Part shown: positions 1-7,493 of the stretch, piece by piece
How the letters are laid out: every line of letters begins with the position of its first letter
Numbering within the stretch: the stretch's first letter is position 1
NCBI GenBank assembly: GCA_019313105.1
Contig: JAFDBW010000327.1
Span: 1 to 21,585 of the forward strand
Length of the DNA: 21,585 bases
Origin: Deltaproteobacteria bacterium
GTDB lineage: Bacteria; Desulfobacterota; Desulfuromonadia; Desulfuromonadales; BM103
Direction: 5' to 3'
Made by a program: the position numbers and the translations under genes
The notes under the pieces: model-generated
Told to the model about the DNA's origin: nothing
Databases searched by the model: none
What the model saw: the letters and a program-made list of their open reading frames with translations, nothing else

Positions 1-44
1 ATACCGGCTCATCAAATACCGGCTCATCAAATACCGGTGCATCC
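1..44. repeat. 15-bp in-frame tandem repeat
   Basis: Two identical 15-bp units (1-15 and 16-30, ATACCGGCTCATCAA) are followed by a third diverged copy (31-44). Read on the minus strand within the receiver gene they encode DEPVF pentapeptides. The array may continue beyond the left edge. The unit is a multiple of three, so changes in copy number would keep the frame. Confidence 0.9.
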
Positions 45-976
45 TGAACCTCTTGCTCAGCTGCAGCTTCGGCCGATTCCTCGACATCAACTGTTTCTTC
101 CGCAGCAAAGGTCTCTTCATCGGGGGCTGAGTCACGGGACCATGTGGTCAGCGTCGGCTCCTGGGGGAGAGGTTCGAGGTCTTCCGCATCGATGATATCG
201 CCTTCATCGAGCGGTATAATTTCTCCCTCGGCCGTGTCAAAGGCATCCAGGTCGGTTCCTTCAGCCAGCGAGACCGGCTCTTCGACTGCAACGGACTCCG
301 GCTCCGCAAAACTGAAATCTTCCGCGACGTCTTTGGCGGTTTCATCGTCCAACGTATAGGTTTCTTCGACCTCAGGCGTGACAACCTCCGGTTCTGCAAC
401 AACATCACTCCAGTCATCGACTGCTGCGGTCGGCTCAGGGGCAAAAGCCGGAGTCTCTTCCGCAAAAGAGATATCACCAAACGCCTCCTCGGAGACTTCT
501 GCGGCTTCCGGCTCAGTCGTGGGTAGCTGGTCAAAGTCTTCCAGAGTGGATCCTTGCGGGGCAAGTTCCGGCACGGCGAAGGTTTGCGCTTCAGAAGCTG
601 AGGGCGGAGAAGAATTGAGCAATTCTGAAACTTTATCGATCAGATTCTGTGATTCGAAGGGCTTCTCGATCCAGGCGTTCGCCCGGCAATTCCTGGCCTT
701 CTCCTCATCAAAAGGTTCAAACGAGCCTGCCAGAAGCAGTACCGGAGTATGCTGCAGATCAGGGTCCTGCCTGATGGCGGCGGTCAACTCATAACCATTC
801 TTACCCGGCATATACACGTCAGCCATAACCAGGTCGGGCTTTAGTTCCTGGGCCTTGGCCAGAGCGGTATCACCATTGTCAGTGATGGTCAGATCATAAT
901 CCTCATGTGCAAAGGTAATCTGGATGACTTTCTGAATCGTTATACTGTCGTCAGCCAACAGCAGTTTCTTGCTCAT
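1..976 (-). CDS. Receiver-domain protein with long acidic linker (partial, C-terminus off window)
   Basis: This gene starts at ATG 976 and continues past the left edge, so only the first 325 codons are visible. GGAG lies 6 bases before the ATG. Residues 1-115 form a CheY-like receiver domain: the acidic pair is D9/D10, the likely phospho-acceptor is D53 (VMADVYMPG) and the conserved lysine is K105 in EKPF. The usual Thr/Ser after beta-strand 4 is Ala83 (LLLAGSFEPFDE), which departs from CheY. From about residue 120 onward the chain is low-complexity, rich in Glu, Asp, Pro, Ala and Val, and ends at the window edge in DEPVF repeats. Receiver proteins with long acidic tails are common in deltaproteobacteria, often tied to motility or polarity, but the C-terminal domain that would define the role is not in view. 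The function is therefore open. No kinase gene is adjacent. Confidence 0.85.
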   Translation of the reverse strand, partial: MSKKLLLADDSITIQKVIQITFAHEDYDLTITDNGDTALAKAQELKPDLVMADVYMPGKNGYELTAAIRQDPDLQHTPVLLLAGSFEPFDEEKARNCRANAWIEKPFESQNLIDKVSELLNSSPPSASEAQTFAVPELAPQGSTLEDFDQLPTTEPEAAEVSEEAFGDISFAEETPAFAPEPTAAVDDWSDVVAEPEVVTPEVEETYTLDDETAKDVAEDFSFAEPESVAVEEPVSLAEGTDLDAFDTAEGEIIPLDEGDIIDAEDLEPLPQEPTLTTWSRDSAPDEETFAAEETVDVEESAEAAAEQEVQDAPVFDEPVFDEPV

Positions 977-1057
977 GCCAATCTCCTTATTCCTTCAGCC
1001 CGCATTGCTTAAAATTTTCATGCAACATCCTGCAAATAGCCGTAAAGGCGCTAAAAA

Positions 1058-1085
1058 ACTATCATATTGCCTTCTCGGGTGTCAA
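1058..1085 (-). promoter_or_regulatory. Sigma-70-type promoter candidate for the receiver gene
   Basis: On the minus strand TTGACA (1080-1085) is followed after 16 bp by GATAGT (1058-1063). The -35 matches the consensus perfectly and the -10 matches 4 of 6. Transcription would begin near 1051, giving a leader of about 75 bases before the ATG at 976. It lies in the 213-bp spacer after dgt, so the receiver gene need not depend on dgt transcription. Confidence 0.5.
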
Positions 1086-1189
1086 GCTTACATGAAGGGG
1101 CAGGCCATAAAGTCGCCAGGTTGTAAAGCTCTCAAGAGAGAACGGTTCCTGCCTTCCATTCTGATGACCCTGAACCGATACAGCTCCTG

Positions 1190-2230
1190 TCAAATGGCTT
1201 TCCACGGTTGCGGGAAAAAGAGCTTTTGATAAAGGCTCATGGCATAGCGATCTGTCATGCCCGCAAGGAAGTCTGCGACGGCAACTTCTGTGACCTCCCC
1301 ATTAATATTATCGCCCCCATGCAGAGACAGGCTGTCGGGGTTGGTGACAAAATATTCGAACAACTCCCGGAGAACACGGCTGGCTTTGCGGAACTCATCT
1401 TCGACAGCATGGGCTCGGTAGACATTGGCATGCAGCCAGTCCCTAAGTTCAGTCACTTTTTCAGCAACGGCAGCGGAAAGCTGTACGGCTTCACAGCCCG
1501 AGGCAAGGGTCGTTTCGATCAGATCGGTGACCATGGTGTTCAACCGTTGGGAATTTTTTACCCCGAGGGTCGTCCGCAAATGCCGTGGCACATCACCGGC
1601 GCTGACCAATCCACCACGGATTGCATCATCGAGATCATGATTGACATAGGCGATGACGTCGGATAGGCGGACCAACTGCCCCTCGAGCGTTGCCGGAAGA
1701 TCGGACCGGGTCCGACCCAGCAGTGCTCCCCGGCCCTTGGAATGATGCATAATCCCGTCCCGGACTTCCCAGGAAAGATTCAACCCGGCTCCATTTTTCT
1801 CCAAGAGCTCGACCACTCTCAAGCTCTGGTTCACGTGGTGGAAGCCATCCGGCAGAAGTTCGTCCAGGACGCGCTCTCCCGCATGGCCAAACGGCGTATG
1901 CCCGAGGTCATGACCCAGGGCAATCGCCTCCGTGAGATCTTCATTCAGACGCAGCGCCCTGGCCATGGTCCTGGCGACCTGGCTTACTTCGAGAGTGTGG
2001 GTCAAACGGGTACGATAGTGATCACCCTCGGGAGAAAGGAATACCTGGGTCTTGTACTTCAGTCGACGAAAAGCCTTGCTATGGAGAATCCGGTCCCGGT
2101 CAACCTGGAAAATCGTCCTCACCGGACAGGCTTCTTCATCAATCACCCGCCCTCTGGATGCCAGACTGTGGCAGGCACGATCACAGAGCATGTTTTTTTC
2201 CGCCGACTCATTAACCTCTCTTATAATCAT
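1190..2230 (-). CDS. dgt: Deoxyguanosinetriphosphate triphosphohydrolase-like HD protein
   Basis: This 346-aa protein belongs to the dGTPase family of HD-domain phosphohydrolases, which hydrolyse dNTPs to deoxynucleoside and tripolyphosphate in the cytoplasm. The metal site is visible: H78 (RLTHTLEV), H107-D108 (LGHDLGH) and D191 (LSDVIAY), with further histidines at 111 and 116. An N-terminal VDRDRILHSKAFRRL stretch and the KTQVF segment are typical of the short, type-2 dGTPase-like subgroup, as is the length. Start ATG 2230 has GGAG 7 bases upstream. The gene diverges from the MucR-type gene across an AT-rich spacer. Substrate preference within the family cannot be read from sequence: many members act on several dNTPs. 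The protein looks intact. With deoB/deoC further along it adds to deoxynucleotide turnover, though it is not in their operon. Confidence 0.93.
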   Translation of the reverse strand: MIIREVNESAEKNMLCDRACHSLASRGRVIDEEACPVRTIFQVDRDRILHSKAFRRLKYKTQVFLSPEGDHYRTRLTHTLEVSQVARTMARALRLNEDLTEAIALGHDLGHTPFGHAGERVLDELLPDGFHHVNQSLRVVELLEKNGAGLNLSWEVRDGIMHHSKGRGALLGRTRSDLPATLEGQLVRLSDVIAYVNHDLDDAIRGGLVSAGDVPRHLRTTLGVKNSQRLNTMVTDLIETTLASGCEAVQLSAAVAEKVTELRDWLHANVYRAHAVEDEFRKASRVLRELFEYFVTNPDSLSLHGGDNINGEVTEVAVADFLAGMTDRYAMSLYQKLFFPQPWKAI

Positions 2231-2443
2231 CTATCATCTCCGAAATAAACAGTTATTAAATTTAAAGAATAATTACTATACCCTCTTGTACTTTAACAAT
2301 ATTCTTGTTAATAAGTGATAGATAAAGAACAGTCAATATCACATTAAATATTATTAGGCTTGATTATACATAAAAATCTAGTATCACTATAGTTGGCTTT
2401 ATTATACTTTCAAAAAAAACTTTTCTAAGAACCGGAGGAGAAC
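2231..2443. promoter_or_regulatory. AT-rich divergent control region between dgt and mucR-like gene
   Basis: This 213-bp spacer is far more AT-rich than the flanking genes. It must carry the start signals of both divergent genes. On the plus strand TTGATT (2360-2365) with TATCAC (2382-2387, 16-bp spacer) and an unpaired TATAGT (2388-2393) are possible mucR promoter elements, none of them strong. MucR/Ros proteins are known to bind AT-rich DNA with T-A steps and often repress their own gene, so autoregulation here is a reasonable inference, not something seen directly. Confidence 0.5.
2308..2336 (-). promoter_or_regulatory. Sigma-70-type promoter candidate for dgt
   Basis: On the minus strand TTGACT (2331-2336) and TATTAA (2308-2313) are separated by 17 bp. 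Transcription would begin around 2301, about 70 bases before the dgt start codon. Confidence 0.4.
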
Positions 2444-2875
2444 ATGGCAACAATTCTTGAAATGGCTGCAGATATCGTTGCAGCACATGCATCAACAACA
2501 AATATGACCAAAGAGGAACTCGTTTCTGAGCTGAATGAAATCTATAATGCTCTTAACACTCTTGAAAAAGGGGATGCACTTACCGACAGCGTTGAGGAAG
2601 AGAGTGTACCTGCTGTCACACGTAAAAAAGCTTTCGGTAAAGATAATATATATTGCATGATTTGTGGCAAGGGATTCAAAACCCTGTCACGCCACCTGAA
2701 AACATCGCACCAGATGTCCGCATCGGAGTACCGCAAGCAATTCGACATCCCACGCTCACAGTCCCTTGCTGCGAAAAATTATTCTGACAAACGCCGCCAG
2801 ATGGCGATCGATCGCGGGCTCGGTGAGAAACTCGCCAAGGCCCGGGCTGCCCGCGGTAAAGGCAAAAAGAAATAA
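2444..2875 (+). CDS. MucR/Ros-family zinc-finger transcriptional regulator
   Basis: This 143-aa protein has the MucR/Ros architecture. An N-terminal helical segment (about 1-45, probable oligomerisation region) precedes a variable acidic linker. A Cys2-His2 zinc finger follows with C71, C74, H84 and H89 (CX2CX9HX4H). Next comes the family signature around SASEYRKQF and the KNYSDKRRQMA and RGLGEKL segments, then a basic Lys/Arg-rich tail. The first ligand pair is CxxC, where some alphaproteobacterial members have CxxD. Start ATG 2444 has a strong GGAGGAG 6-11 bases upstream. Family members act as global regulators or AT-rich-DNA silencers for motility, exopolysaccharide and virulence genes; the targets here are unknown. 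It is monocistronic, ended by a hairpin at 2897. Confidence 0.93.
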   Translation: MATILEMAADIVAAHASTTNMTKEELVSELNEIYNALNTLEKGDALTDSVEEESVPAVTRKKAFGKDNIYCMICGKGFKTLSRHLKTSHQMSASEYRKQFDIPRSQSLAAKNYSDKRRQMAIDRGLGEKLAKARAARGKGKKK

Positions 2876-2896
2876 CCCAACGCGAGCAGGGAGTCT

Positions 2897-2932
2897 GAAG
2901 AGCTGTACAGAAGAGCTCTTCACGCTTTCTTT
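2897..2932 (+). terminator. Rho-independent terminator after the MucR-type gene
   Basis: An 8-bp perfect stem, GAAGAGCT (2897-2904) with AGCTCTTC (2914-2921), has a 9-base loop and is followed by a T-rich stretch (2926-2932, interrupted by one C). It lies 22 bases after the stop codon. Confidence 0.65.
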
Positions 2933-2957
2933 CTGGACATCCAACTAGCCTCACCCG

Positions 2958-3300
2958 TTAGAGGACACTGCATCGTAGATCGAAGCTTAACGCCCTAACC
3001 GGGTTGCCGTCGGCGTTCTGGATCTCGACTCGCCGGGAACCTGGCGAGTCCTCGATCAGCTCCTTGACCGACCGGGTTCTCCAGTTCGGCGATTTCACCG
3101 ACAGCGGTTTCACCCTGCGCATCGACAACCCGGGTGGAACACGATATTGTGCCGCTCTGTCTCGGCAATACTTCAAGAAGGTCAATAGGTTCCCAGTCAA
3201 TAACAGCTGCCGTCAACACGGCATCGGTGATCTTTGCTGCGAGCACAGGAGGAGATCAACATCGTACTGAAGGTCACCAAAACAAGCGATTGCGCTCCAT
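2958..3300 (-). pseudogene. Decayed gene with DUF2914-like fragments, possibly a lipoprotein
   Basis: No intact frame spans this stretch, but the minus strand keeps coding-like pieces in different frames. An ATG at 3300 with GGAG 8 bases upstream starts MERNRLFW and stops at once. Another frame gives VLVTFSTMLISSCAR, which resembles a lipoprotein signal with a lipobox. The first frame then resumes with ITDAVLTAAVIDWEPIDL and SCSTRVVDAQGETA. A third frame ends with SPNWRTRSVKELI, RRVEIQNADGNPV and a TAA at 2958-2960. The order AVLT-AVID-EP, PNWRT-S-K and VE-ADGN follows my memory of the DUF2914 domain. Two tryptophans expected there read as Arg. At least two or three frameshifts are needed, so I call it a pseudogene. 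The DUF2914 assignment is moderate, from memory of the family pattern. The rest of the 2876-3412 gap holds only the mucR terminator and the PilZ leader. Confidence 0.6.
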
Positions 3301-3412
3301 AAAACTTTCTCCTTTTCTGAACTCGTCGAATACGTTAAATTGCAGAACATTTGAATCGGGGGGGAAGGCAGAGAAAACATCTTCACTAACACAGCCCCCG
3401 GTAAAGAAAAAA

Positions 3413-4156
3413 ATGCTTATGAAAAGTATCCTTGTCGCAGACAATCGCGCCGAACTGCTCGCGACCATCGAACCGATCCTGAAACACTGGGGCTACCGTG
3501 TCCTGTCGACACGCAGTGCTGAACAGGTGGCCACCTTCCTCGAAGAAAGCAAACCCTGCATGCTGGTCATCGGCGAGGAGTTACTGGCCGACCCGCACCT
3601 TGCCCTCAGCAAAGACGTTTTAGAAAGCGTTGAGCATGGCGACCTGCCCTGCGTCGCACTCAGGCAGGAGGATTTTGAAGGCGCCGCGGTTACTCCAGAT
3701 GAAACCATAGATGTCCCGTTGGAACTATTCGGGCTTTTCTCGTTTATACAGCGCAAGGTGGAAAAACACCCGCGCCAGAATCTCCGGCTCCAGGTGAGGC
3801 TGCCCGGCATGTACAGTATTGAAGAAGAGGACTTTATCCTGGCAGACGTATTAAGCTTGAGTATGGACGGGCTCTTTTTTAAAACCGCCACCAGGCTGAA
3901 AAAGTGCGACCGGTTAAACGTTGTCTTTCCCCTGTTTGGACAAGGCACGGAAATCGAGGTCAAATCAACCGTTCTGTATTCGATCGAACCCGGGGCGGGC
4001 AACAATTACTTTCAGGGGTTTGGCGTCGGCTTCGACGAGATCCCCGCTACACACCGCGAACAATTGCAGAAATTCATCAGGGACCGCTTCCTCAAAGAGG
4101 TGTCCTCGCGCCAGGACGGAGTTGGTGATTTTGTCAAAGAGCACCTCAAGAATTAA
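3413..4156 (+). CDS. PilZ-domain protein with degenerate receiver-like N-terminus
   Basis: This is a 247-aa protein. Residues 4-115 have the fold pattern of a response-regulator receiver (KSILVADNRAELL start), but there is no aspartate at the phospho-acceptor position (LVIGEELL) and the conserved Lys-Pro is Val-Pro (V101-P102), so it is probably not phosphorylated. Residues 120-225 are a PilZ domain: the RxxxR cyclic-di-GMP motif is R121-R125 (RQNLR), while the second motif, normally D/N-x-S-x-x-G, reads SLSMDG (148-153) with Ser in the first place. Cyclic-di-GMP binding is thus plausible but uncertain. It resembles the myxococcal-type PilZ paralogues. I chose ATG 3413, or possibly ATG 3419, because the domain begins right there; the longer upstream frame crosses the pseudogene and has no family match. 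No clear Shine-Dalgarno is visible. The 3' end overlaps deoB by 11 bp, tail to tail. Confidence 0.8.
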   Translation: MLMKSILVADNRAELLATIEPILKHWGYRVLSTRSAEQVATFLEESKPCMLVIGEELLADPHLALSKDVLESVEHGDLPCVALRQEDFEGAAVTPDETIDVPLELFGLFSFIQRKVEKHPRQNLRLQVRLPGMYSIEEEDFILADVLSLSMDGLFFKTATRLKKCDRLNVVFPLFGQGTEIEVKSTVLYSIEPGAGNNYFQGFGVGFDEIPATHREQLQKFIRDRFLKEVSSRQDGVGDFVKEHLKN

Positions 4157-5345
4157 CGGCACACGCCAAACCAAGCAATCGTATAAAGCTCTCTCCGGCG
4201 ACTTTTCCGGAAATCCGGAAATAATCAGCCAAAGTCGCAGCAATGTCGGCAAATGACTGACGGTCTCCCAAAGAGGTCCCTCTCTCCATAGCTTTTGACC
4301 AAAACAGTGCAGGAACGTACTCGCGCGTGTGATCACTGCCCGGTGTTGTCGGGTCGCAGCCATGATCGGCACAGATCACCAGCAAATCGTCGGGTCGCAT
4401 TGCATTGAAAAGCTGCGGCAACCATGCATCAAACTCCTCCAGCGCGCGACCAAAGCCGAAAGCGTCTTGGCGATGCCCGTACACCATATCGAAATCGATC
4501 AGGTTCGCCATCAGCAACCCTCGGTCCAGGTCCGCCAGAGCTGCGACAATCTTTGCCATGCCATCATCATTACCGACTGTTGCGACACTTCGGTCAATTC
4601 CACGCCCATCGAACAGGTCGCTGATCTTGCCCACGCCCGAGACCGTATAACCACTCGCATTCAGACATTCCAGGAGAGTTGCTTGCGGGGGCGGGACGGG
4701 AAAATCCTTGCGGCCTGGGGTACGTCGGAACCCCTCCCGGGGGTCTCCAATAAACGGTCGTGCAATCACCCGGGCAATATCGTATTCGTCGGACAAAACC
4801 CTGGCTGCCCGACATAAATCGTATAACTTTTCGAGCGGCATGACATCTTCATGTGCCGCGACCTGGAAAACTGAGTCAACACTCGTGTAGAGGATCGGTC
4901 GTCCGGTCCTCACATGTTCCGCACCATACGCCTTGAGAATCGAGATGCCTCCGGCCGGGACATTGCCCAGGGGCTGCAGACCGGAAATTCCTGCAAACTT
5001 TCTGACCAGTTCGGAAGGGAAACCCTGTGGGTAGGTTGCAAAAGGCTTGTCCACCACGACTCCGGCCAGTTCCCAGTGACCGATAATGCTGTCCTTGCCG
5101 GAGGATTTTTCGGCGAGGCGGCCGTAGACACCGCAAGGGGCATCGGCAGGTGGAACTCCTGCAATCTCGGCAAGGCCGCCAAGACCGAGCTGCTGCAGGT
5201 TGGGCAAATTCAGGCCGCCGCAGGCCGCCGCGACGTGAGGCAGGGTGGCCGCATTCTCATCGCCATAGACCCCAGCATCGGGGAGAGCTCCCAGGCCAAC
5301 ACCGTCGAGAACGATCCAGATGACACGCCCATTTTGCAGCGTCAT
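4146..5345 (-). CDS. deoB: Phosphopentomutase
   Basis: A 399-aa member of the alkaline-phosphatase superfamily that interconverts (deoxy)ribose 1-phosphate and 5-phosphate in nucleoside catabolism. The N-terminal metal site begins with D14 (IVLDGVG). The active-site loop is GKDSIIGHWE with Ser86 where the family's phosphorylated residue is often Thr. The C-terminal metal site is CADHGCDPT followed by GSDHTREY. I start it at ATG 5345, whose ATGA overlaps the deoC stop by 4 bp, the usual sign of translational coupling. An in-frame ATG eight codons upstream (5369) would overlap deoC more deeply. Neither has a strong Shine-Dalgarno. With deoC just upstream it completes the path from deoxyribose 1-phosphate to acetaldehyde and glyceraldehyde 3-phosphate. 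Length is normal. The stop overlaps the convergent PilZ gene. Confidence 0.95.
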   Translation of the reverse strand: MTLQNGRVIWIVLDGVGLGALPDAGVYGDENAATLPHVAAACGGLNLPNLQQLGLGGLAEIAGVPPADAPCGVYGRLAEKSSGKDSIIGHWELAGVVVDKPFATYPQGFPSELVRKFAGISGLQPLGNVPAGGISILKAYGAEHVRTGRPILYTSVDSVFQVAAHEDVMPLEKLYDLCRAARVLSDEYDIARVIARPFIGDPREGFRRTPGRKDFPVPPPQATLLECLNASGYTVSGVGKISDLFDGRGIDRSVATVGNDDGMAKIVAALADLDRGLLMANLIDFDMVYGHRQDAFGFGRALEEFDAWLPQLFNAMRPDDLLVICADHGCDPTTPGSDHTREYVPALFWSKAMERGTSLGDRQSFADIAATLADYFRISGKVAGESFIRLLGLACAVNS

Positions 5346-6010
5346 ATCAGGTCCGCACTGTTCCGCCATTGCTGCATGATCTTGACGCCGGCACTGGTGC
5401 CGATACGAGTCGCGCCAGCAGCCAACATCGCTTGGCAGGTCGGCCAGTCGCGAATACCACCTGCCGCCTTGACGCCGATCCTGCCGGCAACCGTGCGGAA
5501 AAGCAGACTGACATCTTCCAGGGTCGCGCCCGAGGCGGCGAACCCGGTTGAAGTCTTGACATAATCAGCACCGCTTTCAGCGACGATCTCAGCCAGATTG
5601 CGTTTGACCGCCTCATCAAACAGGCAGCACTCGATAATCACCTTGACCAGACCGCTATCGGTGGCCGCAACGATCTTGCGGACCTCGTCACGCACAGCCG
5701 CATAATCCGTGATGCGCGCGGCACCGAGATTGATAACCATATCGACTTCACCAGCACCGGAGGCGACCGCCTGGTGCGCTTCGAACACCTTGGCTTCGGT
5801 GGTTTGATAGCCCAGCGGGAAGCCAACCACGGTGCAGACCGCGACCTCGGATCCATACAGGAGCCGGCTGGCTTGGGTCACGAAAACCGGAGGCACACAG
5901 ACCGAGGCGAAGCCATGTTCTACTGCCTCCTCGCAGAGCGCGGCAATCTCACCCTTGCTGGCATCTGGTTTGAGCAGGGTATGATCGATAAAATTTGCCG
6001 GAGAATCCAT
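5342..6010 (-). CDS. deoC: Deoxyribose-phosphate aldolase
   Basis: A 222-aa class I aldolase that cleaves 2-deoxyribose 5-phosphate into acetaldehyde and glyceraldehyde 3-phosphate. The TIM-barrel motifs are complete: IDHTLLKP near the N-terminus, the proton-relay Asp D90 (GEVDMVINLG), the Schiff-base lysine K152 (DYVKTSTGF) and the second lysine K181 (GVKAAGGIRD). Length matches the short bacterial DeoC form. Start ATG 6010 has only a weak upstream GGAC. It follows argJ by 43 bases and its stop overlaps deoB by 4 bp. The cell therefore probably reads argJ-deoC-deoB together, although argJ belongs to arginine synthesis and not nucleoside salvage. Confidence 0.96.
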   Translation of the reverse strand: MDSPANFIDHTLLKPDASKGEIAALCEEAVEHGFASVCVPPVFVTQASRLLYGSEVAVCTVVGFPLGYQTTEAKVFEAHQAVASGAGEVDMVINLGAARITDYAAVRDEVRKIVAATDSGLVKVIIECCLFDEAVKRNLAEIVAESGADYVKTSTGFAASGATLEDVSLLFRTVAGRIGVKAAGGIRDWPTCQAMLAAGATRIGTSAGVKIMQQWRNSADLI

Positions 6011-6053
6011 AACGCAAACGTCCGTTCAACTGCCCCCGGGTCGGTCTCTTTTA

Positions 6054-7253
6054 TCAGGTTCGGTAAGCGGCATTGATCTTCACATAGTCATAGGAAAGGT
6101 CAGAGGTGTAATAATAAGCGCTGCCGTCACCGGAGCCCAGGTTGACCGTTACTGTGAATTCCGACTTCTTCAACACTTCGCTGGCGATTGCCTCCTGTTC
6201 CGGGCCCAGACCGAGCCCGTTCTCGACCATTGCAACATGATCGAAACTGAGACTGACCTGATCGGGGTCCATATCGATCCCCGCATAACCTACCGCGGCA
6301 ATAATTCGTCCCCAGTTGGCATCTTCACCGAAAAAGGCCGTCTTGACCAGTTGCGATGTGGCAACGCTACGGGCTGCAACGAGGGCATCGGCATCACTGC
6401 CTGCGCCTTCTATCTGAATCCGCACCAGTTTGGTGGCGCCTTCGCCATCGCGGGCAATCATCTTTGCCAGCTCGAGCAAGACCTCATCAAGAGCACGATC
6501 AAACTGCTCCAGTTCAGGTGAGCCTGCTGCGATCGTGTCATTGCCCGAAGCACCACTGGCCAGAAGCAGAGCCATGTCATTGGTCGAGGTGTCACGATCA
6601 ACCGTGATGCGGTTGAATGACGCATTGACAGATTTCTTCAGCGAATCGCCAAGGAGGCCATCTGCCAGGGCGGCATCGGTCATGATGAATGCCAGCATGG
6701 TTGCCATATCAGGATGAATCATGCCGGCACCCTTGGCCAGGCCAAGGATAGTGATCTCTGCCCCTCCGAGGTTGATGGTCCGGCCGCACATCTTCGGAAA
6801 TGCGTCGGTTGTCATCATTGCCCGGGCGACGCCGTCAAACTGGTCGTTGCCCAACATTCTGCAGAGGGTCGAGACGTGTCCGTCAAAGCAGTGCATCGGC
6901 AGTGGCACGCCGATCACCCCTGTTGAGGCAACGGCAACAAATTCCGGAGCGATATCCAGTGCCTCGGCGACCAGGTCGCCGCAATATTTCGCATCCTTAA
7001 GACCCTTTTCACCGGTGCAGGCATTGGCATTGCCGCTGTTGATGAGGATCGCTTGACAGAGTCCATGACTGACCCTAGATTCGGTCAGCTTGACCGGGGC
7101 AGCGACAACCTTGTTGGTCGTAAAAACACCGGCGCACTCAACAGGCTGGTCGGCACAGATCAATGCCATATCCAGCTTGCCGGACTTCTTGATCCCCGAG
7201 CTGCATGCCGAGGCCCGGAACCCTTGAGGAACATCTAACGTCGATTCAGCCAT
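6054..7253 (-). CDS. argJ: Glutamate N-acetyltransferase / amino-acid N-acetyltransferase
   Basis: A 399-aa ornithine acetyltransferase that moves the acetyl group from N-acetylornithine to glutamate in the cyclic arginine pathway. Many members also make N-acetylglutamate from acetyl-CoA. The protein is made as a precursor that cleaves itself before the nucleophilic threonine: KGAGMIHPDMATMLAF is present, with T185 as the new N-terminus of the beta chain. The oxyanion pair T111-G112 (VASTGVIG) and the NSGNANACTG motif are also present. Start ATG 7253 has GGAG about 9 bases upstream. Whether it is bifunctional cannot be read directly. The ArgA-like acetyltransferase gene at 13521 may share the first step. 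The 240-bp spacer between secA and argJ (7254-7493) shows no convincing gene, hairpin or promoter. Confidence 0.96.
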   Translation of the reverse strand: MAESTLDVPQGFRASACSSGIKKSGKLDMALICADQPVECAGVFTTNKVVAAPVKLTESRVSHGLCQAILINSGNANACTGEKGLKDAKYCGDLVAEALDIAPEFVAVASTGVIGVPLPMHCFDGHVSTLCRMLGNDQFDGVARAMMTTDAFPKMCGRTINLGGAEITILGLAKGAGMIHPDMATMLAFIMTDAALADGLLGDSLKKSVNASFNRITVDRDTSTNDMALLLASGASGNDTIAAGSPELEQFDRALDEVLLELAKMIARDGEGATKLVRIQIEGAGSDADALVAARSVATSQLVKTAFFGEDANWGRIIAAVGYAGIDMDPDQVSLSFDHVAMVENGLGLGPEQEAIASEVLKKSEFTVTVNLGSGDGSAYYYTSDLSYDYVKINAAYRT

Positions 7254-7493
7254 GATTCAACTCCATTTCGATTTCCACGATTGGTATCAGAAGCGGAAAC
7301 GAAGTCCTCCCCCACACCCTCAACCGGTTCGAGATAAACCTCTCCATGCATCTGACACGGCAGAGATCTGCGCATCCGGCCAGACATCACGAACCTATGC
7401 CAGGCAACCAAAGACTGTCTCGACAAGTAGTAAATTCAACCTGCGTGCATCGGGGGCCGTGACCAAGCCGTCTCTCCGTTTCTTGTTGTGCTT

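Noticed and set aside
3134..3412. N-terminal extension of the PilZ protein to an upstream in-frame ATG
   Set aside because: It runs through the antisense of the DUF2914-like pseudogene, has no family-like sequence, and the receiver domain starts right after ATG 3413.
4205..4220. Inverted repeat TTCCGGA-AA-TCCGGAA
   Set aside because: It lies inside the coding part of deoB with no T-run, and is likely chance.
7254..7493. Possible small gene or RNA between secA and argJ
   Set aside because: Short open frames here have no ribosome site or family pattern and I see no stable hairpin with a T-run.
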